A stretch of 8,575 nucleotides of DNA from Treponema sp. UBA2869 (lineage in GTDB: Bacteria > Spirochaetota > Spirochaetia > Treponematales > Treponemataceae): positions 365 to 8,939 of the forward strand of contig DEEV01000020.1 of NCBI GenBank assembly GCA_002350445.1, written 5' to 3'. Every line of letters starts with the position of its first letter. Position 1 is the stretch's first letter. Positions 1 through 6,090 of this stretch are shown here, in pieces. The translations under genes were made by a program, and so were the position numbers. The notes beneath the pieces are model-generated. The model was not told where the DNA came from. It made no database searches and saw only the letters and a list, made by a program, of their open reading frames with translations.

Positions 1-361
1 GCACGCTGTTTTCTTCGCGGATTGAGGCAAGCAGATAATGTTCGGTTCCAATATAATCATTATGAAGCGCAGAAGATTCAATGTCTGCAATGTCAGCCAT
101 AACCTGAAGCCGTCTGCTCTTTGGAATATTCTGTATTACCGGATCTCCGTGATCACTTCCAAGAGAATCAAGAAGAAGAGCCTTTAATGTGGGAATATTT
201 GCACCCAGCTGCTCAAGTGCACGGTATCCAACACCATCGTGCAGAGAAATAATTGCAAGAATTACATGTTCAGGAAGAATTTGCGAACTGCCTGATTTTC
301 TTGCTTCGTCCATTGCAAGAAGTTTAAAAACTTTTTTTGCCCGCGGAGACAAAGATTTCAT
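1..361 (-). CDS. clpC: ClpC-type AAA+ unfoldase, N-terminal domain only (3' end beyond the window)
   Basis: This is the first 120 codons of a ClpC/ClpA-type Hsp100 ATPase, which unfolds substrates and feeds them to the ClpP protease in the cytoplasm. The visible part is the Clp_N domain with its two sequence repeats, at about residues 6-50 and 80-120. The second repeat has the typical IGTEH motif (residues 104-108). The first has LPEH in the same place (29-32). Glu31 and Glu107 correspond to the two glutamates that bind phosphoarginine in Bacillus ClpC. The ATG at 361 is supported by an AGGAG ten bases upstream that overlaps the mcsB stop; the gap to mcsB is 13 bases. Its position after mcsA-mcsB favours ClpC over ClpA or ClpB. 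The AAA modules, the ClpP-binding loop and any middle domain lie outside the window, so the subtype rests on context and the N-domain. Confidence 0.9.
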   Translation of the reverse strand, partial: MKSLSPRAKKVFKLLAMDEARKSGSSQILPEHVILAIISLHDGVGYRALEQLGANIPTLKALLLDSLGSDHGDPVIQNIPKSRRLQVMADIADIESSALHNDYIGTEHYLLASIREENSV

Positions 362-374
362 AACAGAAATACTC

Positions 375-1478
375 CTAACTTTTGAAAGAAAGTTTTTCAA
401 AAGCCTGTTGAATTACAGTTGCCCTCAATCTTTTTATTTTAAGATTCATATCAGACGCAATATCACTTTCAAATGTAAACTGAAAATTATCACACAGGAA
501 TTCCAGCTGTCCGCTTTTAATCCTGTAAAAAAGTGAATTCAGTTCATTCTCAAGTATGCCTTCTATAATTCCTGTATGCAAACCCCATTTTATTGCGCAG
601 ATTATATCAACACTTTCTTCATAATCAAGAAGCATTGCATACATTGAACGCGCATAGCTTTGCTTTACAAAATTTAAGACTACTGTAGGATTATTATCGG
701 CAAAATTCTTCCGAATCTTGCGTTCTGTTTTAAAAATTAACATTCCCACCGACTGTATTGCCGCCATCTGATCAAGTTCGGTGCCTTCAAACGACGAAGA
801 TGTATAAATATCAAAAAGGCAGTTTGAAAAATTTGCAGTATCATGAGATTTAAAAACGGGTTTTATACAAAAACGCTGTTTTTCCAGAAGCTCAGAAACC
901 TTTTTCAATTCTCCCGAAAGTACAATTGAAGGAATAAAGCACCTGAAACTGATTTTTAATCCGCTGCCACAATCTTTAATCTGCGAAGTAAGGTATCCAA
1001 ATTCATAACTTGCGGCAAACTGAAGTTTTTCCTGAAGCATTTCATCAATTTTATATGCATTCTGCATTGCGCGTTCACAGTCAAGTCCAGCCGTAAAATT
1101 TGAAATTCGTATATGATCACAGGAATTTACTGCACAAAAACTGTCAGAACAGTTTCCAAGCCCAAGCACAAAAGCATCACATTTTTTTCCCGGAGCAAGA
1201 TAGTTTTTATCCAGAAGAATCTGGCGCGATTTTGCCGGTACGTTCGATGTATAAATAAAATGATACGAAGGATTTCCCGCAAAAGAATCATAAACAAGAG
1301 AAAGAACGCTCATCCTGTCATCATCATTCAACCGGTCCGGAAAAAGAAAATCGGCAAGATTTCTGGCAAGCCTTACGCGCGTAGAAAGAATTACATCATC
1401 ATAAGGACCAGAAAGCGAATACCAGGAAAACTGTCCGTCATTTTCTTCTTCAGATACAGTCTTCTGTTTATTTTTCAT
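375..1478 (-). CDS. mcsB: McsB-type protein arginine kinase homologue, catalytic residues apparently degenerate
   Basis: The protein has 367 residues, close to the usual McsB length, and belongs to the ATP:guanido phosphotransferase family. In Firmicutes McsB phosphorylates arginines and so marks proteins for ClpCP. Family signs are STRVRLARN at residues 32-40 (nucleotide-binding arginines), DHIRI at 121-125, GYLTS at 161-165, GSGLK at 171-175, an ERKIR segment at 252-256 and TGII at 302-305. Several key positions differ from what is known of active McsB. The NEEDH-type motif reads NSCDH (118-122). The active-site Cys position is Gln166. The second catalytic Glu region (about 207-220) has no clear equivalent. 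The C-terminal RDXXRA motif reads IKRLRA (348-353). The fold looks intact and the frame is open, so this is not a decayed gene. It overlaps mcsA by 11 bases and has GGAG six bases before its ATG. Family assignment is secure; kinase activity is doubtful. Confidence 0.92.
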   Translation of the reverse strand: MKNKQKTVSEEENDGQFSWYSLSGPYDDVILSTRVRLARNLADFLFPDRLNDDDRMSVLSLVYDSFAGNPSYHFIYTSNVPAKSRQILLDKNYLAPGKKCDAFVLGLGNCSDSFCAVNSCDHIRISNFTAGLDCERAMQNAYKIDEMLQEKLQFAASYEFGYLTSQIKDCGSGLKISFRCFIPSIVLSGELKKVSELLEKQRFCIKPVFKSHDTANFSNCLFDIYTSSSFEGTELDQMAAIQSVGMLIFKTERKIRKNFADNNPTVVLNFVKQSYARSMYAMLLDYEESVDIICAIKWGLHTGIIEGILENELNSLFYRIKSGQLEFLCDNFQFTFESDIASDMNLKIKRLRATVIQQAFEKLSFKS

Positions 1479-1788
1479 TGTTTTCTCCGCTTTCCACTTT
1501 TTTGTGGCTCAAAGCCCTAAGATAATCACGATAAAGAGCAGCCTTTTCATATTCTTCGGCAGCAACAGCTTCTTCAAGTTTTAACGTCATTTCTACACGG
1601 CTAACAAGATTTGATTTATAGCCTTTTATATGCTTTGGAAGAGAACCTTTATATTCGCCCTTTATTCCATGCGCTTTGAAAGTCTGTCGGAATTCTTCTT
1701 CAAAAGTATAATAGCATTCCGCACATCCTATTCTCTGAGACTTAACAATATCATCAAATGTCATTCCACAAACAGGACAAACTTTCAT
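1468..1788 (-). CDS. mcsA: Short McsA-like zinc-binding, UVR-domain activator protein
   Basis: The protein has 106 residues. It matches the C-terminal part of McsA, the partner that binds and stimulates McsB in Firmicutes. One zinc-binding module is visible: CPVC at residues 4-7 and CAEC at 22-25. A basic linker follows, then a UVR motif (about 69-93) with the LEEAVAAEEYEKAALYRD pattern, predicted to form a helical hairpin for protein contacts. Bacillus McsA is about 185 residues and has a further CxxC pair set at its N-terminus. That half is absent here, and the stop of the upstream permease lies only 43 bases away, so it has not simply been missed. The ATG at 1788 has GAGGA six bases upstream. 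The stop overlaps the mcsB start by 11 bases, implying coupled translation. A generic UvrB/UvrC-motif protein is the alternative name, but the neighbours make McsA the better one. Confidence 0.88.
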   Translation of the reverse strand: MKVCPVCGMTFDDIVKSQRIGCAECYYTFEEEFRQTFKAHGIKGEYKGSLPKHIKGYKSNLVSRVEMTLKLEEAVAAEEYEKAALYRDYLRALSHKKVESGENNEK

Positions 1789-1831
1789 TTTATTTCCTCA
1801 AAAAAATCAGTTCTGCAACGATCAAGTCAGC
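1789..1831 (-). promoter_or_regulatory. Permease-mcsA gap with weak hairpin, T-run and Shine-Dalgarno
   Basis: This is the longest non-coding stretch in the window at 43 bases. On the minus strand it holds an imperfect stem (ATCGTT pairing with AACTGAT, four-base GCAG loop, one bulge and one G-U pair; about 1806-1822). A run of six T at 1800-1805 follows, then GAGGA (1795-1799) placed six bases before the mcsA ATG. The layout resembles a weak attenuator or partial terminator. I see no tandem GGTCAAA-type CtsR box and no convincing -35/-10 pair. Whether it separates two transcription units is uncertain; the stem is short. Confidence 0.3.
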
Positions 1832-3166
1832 CTAGCATGCTCTAAAAATATCCAGCGGCTTTTCTCGTCCGGCCTTTATTGCCGGAATTACCGAAACCAG
1901 AACCGAAAGCACAAGTGTAGCACAAACAATCATAAAAATCTGCGAAAAAGGCAATTCTACAGGAATTTCTGCAAGATAATAGGCAGGATCCATAAGCTGA
2001 ATCTTCTCGAGCGAATCAAGAGAGTTTCCTTTCAAATACGAAGAAAAACGCACAAAACCGTTCAAAAGTTTTTCTATTCCCCCCACAATCTGATTAGAAT
2101 ACACCGAAAATAAAATTCCCACAGGAAGTCCAATTAAAATTCCACCGGCACCGCATGCCCCTCCGGCAAGCATAAATGCAAGCGAAATACTTTGCGGCGA
2201 CGCTCCAATTGATTTAAGAATGGCAATTTCGTTACGTCTTTCAAGCACAAGCATAATTACTGCCGACGAAACGTTTACACACGCAACAAGCACAATCAGC
2301 ATCATAACAAAAACAAGCATAATCCTTGTCGAAGAAAAATTTTCAAACTCTGATTCGTGAACTTCGTCCCAGCGGTACACATTTGCATAAATATCAAAAT
2401 ATTTTTCAAGTTCACGCTGAACGCGTACAACATCAGAAGAAAGCGGATCTTTTGTATTTATCATAATTGTATAATTTGCATTTGAAAGCGAAACAAACTG
2501 AAATGCACTTTCCAAAGGAATAAAAACCCAGAGCAAATCCAATTCCTGATAGCCCGAAGAAACAATTGCGGCAATTTTAAACGTTGTAAGTTTAGGAGTA
2601 ATTTTTCCGCCGACAGATTTTGTAGTTATGATTTTAAATGAATCTCCGGCTTTTACCCCAAGAGTTTCTGCCATTTTTTTTCCAATTACGGCAATTTTTG
2701 AATTTTCAGGCACATTCATAAAATCTTCCAGACTGCCGTCATAAACCTTAAAAAATTTCTTAAATGACTGATTTTTTTCGAAAATATCCTTTGGAAGCGC
2801 CCTTATAGAAATTCCTGTTCGTGAAGTTTTACCTGCCGCAAGCGCAAAAAGTTCAATTTGTGGATAAGCAGAAACAACACCATCAACTTCAAGAGTTTTT
2901 GCAGAATATTCCTCAAAGTTTTTTAATGAAGAAACTTTATCCGAAACAGCAACATAAGCCTGAATGTCTCCAGACGAGAGACCAATAAGACGTTCTGTCA
3001 TTCCGTGAATCATACCGCTTGTAATTGAAGTTACAACAATTAACGGGACAATACTTAAAGCAATGCAAATCAGAGCGCCAAAAAGACTTTTACGTGCCGA
3101 CGATTTTTTTTCTGAACGCGGAAAAATCAGTGATTTAGCAAATTTCAGGACAGCGAGCATTTTCAT
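1832..3166 (-). CDS. LolC/LolE-family lipoprotein-releasing ABC permease (second copy)
   Basis: The 444-residue inner-membrane permease has the four-helix MacB/FtsX layout. There is one N-terminal membrane segment (about 28-52), a large periplasmic domain (about 55-275) and three C-terminal segments (about 281-306, 328-355 and 407-430). Between helices 2 and 3 lies the coupling-helix motif VLERRNEIAILKSIGAS (307-323), which contacts the ATPase. The phrase YYLAEIPVELPFSQI (396-410) is typical of LolC/LolE. In the known system two such proteins and LolD extract lipoproteins from the inner membrane and pass them to LolA. The start ATG overlaps the lolD stop as ATGA. GGAGG sits 12 bases upstream, inside the end of lolD. 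A second ATG two codons on is possible but worse spaced. I cannot tell LolC from LolE. Confidence 0.88.
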   Translation of the reverse strand: MKMLAVLKFAKSLIFPRSEKKSSARKSLFGALICIALSIVPLIVVTSITSGMIHGMTERLIGLSSGDIQAYVAVSDKVSSLKNFEEYSAKTLEVDGVVSAYPQIELFALAAGKTSRTGISIRALPKDIFEKNQSFKKFFKVYDGSLEDFMNVPENSKIAVIGKKMAETLGVKAGDSFKIITTKSVGGKITPKLTTFKIAAIVSSGYQELDLLWVFIPLESAFQFVSLSNANYTIMINTKDPLSSDVVRVQRELEKYFDIYANVYRWDEVHESEFENFSSTRIMLVFVMMLIVLVACVNVSSAVIMLVLERRNEIAILKSIGASPQSISLAFMLAGGACGAGGILIGLPVGILFSVYSNQIVGGIEKLLNGFVRFSSYLKGNSLDSLEKIQLMDPAYYLAEIPVELPFSQIFMIVCATLVLSVLVSVIPAIKAGREKPLDIFRAC

Positions 3167-3840
3167 TGCTTTTGCAGGCCTCCGTCAATAATTCTGTAAA
3201 TTACATCACCTTTTTTTGCAAGATTCAGGTCGTGGGTTACAAGAACAAGAGTCTTTTTGTATTTGTCAGCCATAGAAAAAAGAAGATTTCCTATTAAGGC
3301 TGCATTTGCTGGGTCAAGATTTCCCGTCGGTTCATCGGCAAGAATAAGGCTTGGATTATTCACTAAGGCTCTGGCTGTAGCAACCCGCTGACGCTCTCCG
3401 CCGGAAAGCTGCGATGGAAGGTGATTTTTTCGCTCCTCTACCCCAACATCACTTAAAAGCTGCAAAGCCGTTTCAATTGCCTGCTTTTTAGGAACACCTG
3501 CAATAAGAGCCGGAAGATACACATTTTCCAATGCCGTAAAATCCTTTAAAAGATAATGAAACTGAAATATAAGTCCTAAAAAGTTTGAACGGTATTCTGC
3601 AGATTTTTTTTCGTCCAGCGAAGATACAGTCCATTTTCCACAGATTACAGTTCCCGCTGAAACCTTATCAATTCCGCCGATTATATTCAAAAGAGTACTT
3701 TTTCCACATCCGCTTTCGCCAGTAATAACTGTCTTTGAACCTTCCTCTATTTCCAGATTAAGATTTTTAAGAACTGTAAGAATTTCTCCATCGGTAACGT
3801 AAGTTTTTTCAAGATTTTTTATAGAAACAATGCTACTCAT
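3163..3840 (-). CDS. lolD: LolD-type lipoprotein-releasing ABC ATPase
   Basis: The 225-residue cytoplasmic ATPase would power the two flanking permeases. All nucleotide-binding elements are present: Walker A GESGCGKST (41-49), Q-loop FQFHYLLKDFTALENV (92-107), signature LSGGERQR (145-152), Walker B LILADEP (165-171) with catalytic Glu170, D-loop (GNLD, 173-176) and switch His203 in VTHD. The Q-loop phrase is characteristic of the LolD/MacB subfamily. The start was set at 3840. An in-frame ATG at 3915 would add 25 residues unlike the family and would lie deep inside the upstream permease, while 3840 has GGAGG nine bases before it and begins just ahead of the conserved IKNLEKTY strand. It overlaps the upstream permease by 8 bases (ATGAGTAG) and the downstream one by 4. 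MacB-type or FtsE function is less likely given the permease pair. Confidence 0.93.
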   Translation of the reverse strand: MSSIVSIKNLEKTYVTDGEILTVLKNLNLEIEEGSKTVITGESGCGKSTLLNIIGGIDKVSAGTVICGKWTVSSLDEKKSAEYRSNFLGLIFQFHYLLKDFTALENVYLPALIAGVPKKQAIETALQLLSDVGVEERKNHLPSQLSGGERQRVATARALVNNPSLILADEPTGNLDPANAALIGNLLFSMADKYKKTLVLVTHDLNLAKKGDVIYRIIDGGLQKQ

Positions 3841-5119
3841 TGTGAAGCACCTCCGTAGCTGTAAATTTAAGGACATTCCGGCTGGCAGCCATACATGCAA
3901 TAAGCGGCGAAACAAGCCCGAAAATAAAAATCATTATGACTTCTGAAACAAAAATTCTGGCAGGAATATTTGCATAAACAAGATACATTGAATTTTCAGA
4001 AACATATTGCAACGCAGAAGGATTAAATATTAAAGTGAAAAAATACTGACTGTAATACATAAAATCGGCCGCAAACATAAAAACAGCTTTTGTATTAAGA
4101 CTTATAAGAATTCCCAAAAGAAGCCCAAAGCCAGCGCCCGTAAGACCAATAGAAAATCCCCGCATTACAAAAATTGACATAATTTTAGAATGAGTTGCTC
4201 CAAGCGCAGAAAACAGAGCGATTTCTCTTTTACGCTCAAAAACAAGTCGGCGCATTCCATTGTAAATATTTATTGCAACAACAACAAAGATTAAAGCAAC
4301 CATAAAAAGCAGCATATTTTTTTCTATACGAAGTGCCCCGAAAAAAGACTTGTTGTAATCACGCCAGGTCTGAAATTTTGCCTCAGAACCAGAATAAACT
4401 TTGTTAAAAAAAGCGCAGAAATGCACATCATTGTAAGGATTTTTTATTTTTATTCCCCAATTCTTTTTTGCATCTTTGCCAAAATGTTCCGCAGCGTCCT
4501 CAAGATTTACAAAGCAATACGAAGAGTTAATTTCGGTATATCCGCAGGAAAAAGTTCCCTTTACAATAAAACGCCGTTCGCCCGAAAATAAATCAACATC
4601 AGAACCACCGCTTAAAACAAGAAGATTTACTTCATCGCCTGTCCGCACTCCAAGATTTTTTGCCAGAGTTGCCCCCAGAACAATAGACCCCTTTTCATGA
4701 ATATTAAACTTTCCGGTCCGCATATGAATTTCTTTTCTAAAACCTTCATCGGTTTCGTAAACAGACGGATCAATTGCCCTTATAATTCCGGCGCTTTCCT
4801 TATCATTTGAACCGGTTATAAGAGTCTGGGCCTCGTAAAAAGGAGTTACCGAAAGAATATCCTGTGTTGAATCACATAAATCTATAAGACTTATTTCTTC
4901 ATTCTGATTCAAGTCTGCTGCCCGTATATGATATGAAGAAATTTCCAGAATTGAATCAATAAAACTCATCTGAAAGCCATTCATTATACTCATAACAACT
5001 ATCAGGCTCATTACGCCAAAGCATATTCCTATTGAGGCCAGTCTGGAGGTTGCCGCAGAACGCCCTTTTCTGTCTACACGGGAAAATCTTTTAGAAACTT
5101 CAAACACCCAATTATTCAT
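3833..5119 (-). CDS. LolC/LolE-family lipoprotein-releasing ABC permease (first copy)
   Basis: The 428-residue permease has the same four-helix architecture as its partner beyond lolD. Membrane segments lie at about 26-48, 268-289, 318-342 and 391-413, with a periplasmic domain between the first two. Family features are SRLASIGICFGVMSLIVVMS followed by MNGFQ (46-50), the hallmark of LolC/LolE, and the coupling motif VFERKREIALFSALGAT (293-309). The inferred role is to form a heterodimeric inner-membrane channel that lifts mature lipoproteins for transfer across the periplasm. The ATG at 5119 overlaps the lipoprotein stop by 8 bases (ATGAATAA); only a weak GAGAG nine bases upstream is seen, so reinitiation by ribosomes finishing the lipoprotein gene is plausible. 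Which of the two permeases is LolC-like cannot be decided from the sequence alone. Confidence 0.88.
   Translation of the reverse strand: MNNWVFEVSKRFSRVDRKGRSAATSRLASIGICFGVMSLIVVMSIMNGFQMSFIDSILEISSYHIRAADLNQNEEISLIDLCDSTQDILSVTPFYEAQTLITGSNDKESAGIIRAIDPSVYETDEGFRKEIHMRTGKFNIHEKGSIVLGATLAKNLGVRTGDEVNLLVLSGGSDVDLFSGERRFIVKGTFSCGYTEINSSYCFVNLEDAAEHFGKDAKKNWGIKIKNPYNDVHFCAFFNKVYSGSEAKFQTWRDYNKSFFGALRIEKNMLLFMVALIFVVVAINIYNGMRRLVFERKREIALFSALGATHSKIMSIFVMRGFSIGLTGAGFGLLLGILISLNTKAVFMFAADFMYYSQYFFTLIFNPSALQYVSENSMYLVYANIPARIFVSEVIMIFIFGLVSPLIACMAASRNVLKFTATEVLHNE
3850..3854 (-). promoter_or_regulatory. Strong Shine-Dalgarno that fixes the lolD start
   Basis: GGAGG on the minus strand lies nine bases before the ATG at 3840 and inside the last codons of the upstream permease. 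It decides between the ATG at 3840 and the longer in-frame start at 3915, which would place 25 poorly matching residues ahead of the ABC domain. Confidence 0.75.
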
Positions 5120-6074
5120 ATTCTTTTTCTCTCAAAACATCACTACTATGGTAAAAAATCTCTTTTCTTTTCTGATTTTCCTTATAAAACACTTTAATTG
5201 AATAATCGTTATCAAAAAAAGCGGTTGTTACAAAAGAGCCTGGTTCCTGACTATAAACTGTCCTGTATTTTAAAACATCATTTTCATAATAATAATAATC
5301 AGGTTCTGTATTTTCTTTTTTATAATTATAAGACTTTGTTTTTTTTAATTTATCCTTAAGCTTGTCGTATTTTTCGGTTTTATAAATGTAGGAAACCGAA
5401 ATTTCTTCCAGTACGCGGTTTAAGTTGTCATAAGTCCACGAAATTTCTTCGGTAATAACTTTTTTATTTTCATCAGAATAATATTTTTTTGAAGCAACCG
5501 GAAGTTTTTCTTCGTTATAAAGAATCTGATTTTCTGATTTATCCAAAACAATCACTTTCTTGAACGGTTTGTAAGAATCCTGTTTATATTCAAAACTTTC
5601 TGATTTCTCAAGATGAGCATTTTCAATCGTTGAAAAATTCCAGGTTTCTTTTTTTGAAAGCCGGTAAAGTTCATCATAAAAATTTCTTACAACGGTACTT
5701 CCCGAAGAATGAACCACAATTTTTTTCTGCTCAGAAAAATCAGGAATTAAAATTTCGTTTCCAAATTCCATAATTTTCAGAGAAGAATCACTGTCTACTA
5801 AATAAAGTTCTTCATTTAAAACTGAATAATTTTCAGCATCATCAAGCTGATCTATCTCGGAAGCCAGGCGCATTTCTTCACTTTCAAGAAGAGAAAGTTC
5901 ATTATCCACATTTTCCGTATTTTCGCCGGAATTTTCTGCAGCATTCAGTAAAGCATTTTCTTCTGTCTGAGAATTATCTGACTCAATTTTACCGTCAGAT
6001 TTTTTGCAGCAGGAAAGCATACAAAAACAAAAAAGAGAAAAAAATAAAACTGCGGAAAATTTGATTTTTTTCAA
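5112..6074 (-). CDS. Putative lipoprotein of unknown function, coupled to the Lol genes
   Basis: I do not recognise a family for this 320-residue protein. It begins with a lysine-rich stretch and a hydrophobic core (about 6-20) ending in MLSCC, a plausible spirochaetal lipobox with Cys22 or Cys23 as the acylated residue, so it should be a membrane-anchored periplasmic or surface lipoprotein. A polar, acidic Asn/Glu/Ser linker follows (about 24-80). The rest is rich in Tyr, Lys and Glu, with beta-strand-like phrases such as WTYDNLNRVLEE that recall YD/MORN-like repeats in a degenerate form. The start is TTG at 6074: the next Met is residue 19, which would destroy the signal peptide. AGGA lies 12 bases upstream, across the ftsY end, and the gap to ftsY is 6 bases. 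The stop overlaps the permease start by 8 bases, so its product may serve the Lol machinery or simply be its cargo. Confidence 0.8.
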   Translation of the reverse strand: MKKIKFSAVLFFSLFCFCMLSCCKKSDGKIESDNSQTEENALLNAAENSGENTENVDNELSLLESEEMRLASEIDQLDDAENYSVLNEELYLVDSDSSLKIMEFGNEILIPDFSEQKKIVVHSSGSTVVRNFYDELYRLSKKETWNFSTIENAHLEKSESFEYKQDSYKPFKKVIVLDKSENQILYNEEKLPVASKKYYSDENKKVITEEISWTYDNLNRVLEEISVSYIYKTEKYDKLKDKLKKTKSYNYKKENTEPDYYYYENDVLKYRTVYSQEPGSFVTTAFFDNDYSIKVFYKENQKRKEIFYHSSDVLREKEYE

Positions 6075-6090
6075 AGCGTTTTATAATCCT
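6072..6090 (-). promoter_or_regulatory. TTG start and weak ribosome site of the lipoprotein gene
   Basis: On the minus strand AGGA (6087-6090), within the final ftsY codons, is followed by the ftsY stop TAA and then TTG at 6072-6074. TTG opens a classic Lys-Lys signal peptide, and no ATG or GTG in frame could replace it without losing the signal. The long spacing (12 bases) and rare codon predict low initiation or dependence on ribosomes leaving ftsY. Confidence 0.6.

Noticed and set aside
189..536. Plus-strand open frame of 115 codons spanning the clpC start and mcsB end
   Set aside because: It lies antisense to two well-supported genes, has no family resemblance and reads as low-quality antisense translation.
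375..1478. mcsB as a decayed pseudogene
   Set aside because: The frame is full length, family motifs outside the active site are kept, and junctions with both neighbours are intact, so constrained function is more likely than decay.
1113..1520. Plus-strand open frame of 135 codons opposite mcsB and mcsA
   Set aside because: It is very basic and Ile/Arg-rich as expected for the complement of AT-rich coding DNA, with no ribosome site or recognisable domain.
1806..1822. A full intrinsic terminator between the second permease and mcsA
   Set aside because: The stem is only about six pairs with a bulge and a G-U pair and has few G-C pairs, so strong termination is not supported; it is kept only as a weak regulatory candidate.
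3841..3915. N-terminal extension of the LolD ATPase from the ATG at 3915
   Set aside because: The added 25 residues do not fit the family and fall inside the upstream permease; the ATG at 3840 has a strong, well-placed GGAGG.
1832..5119. MacB-type drug exporter or FtsEX division complex
   Set aside because: Two different permeases flank one ATPase and carry MNGFQ and YYLAEIPV-type phrases typical of LolC/LolE. No MacA-like adaptor lies alongside.
5112..6074. Lipoprotein as an Rhs/YD-repeat toxin fragment
   Set aside because: Only one or two loosely YD-like phrases are present, with no RHS core motif or toxin tip, and the protein is small and carries its own signal peptide.
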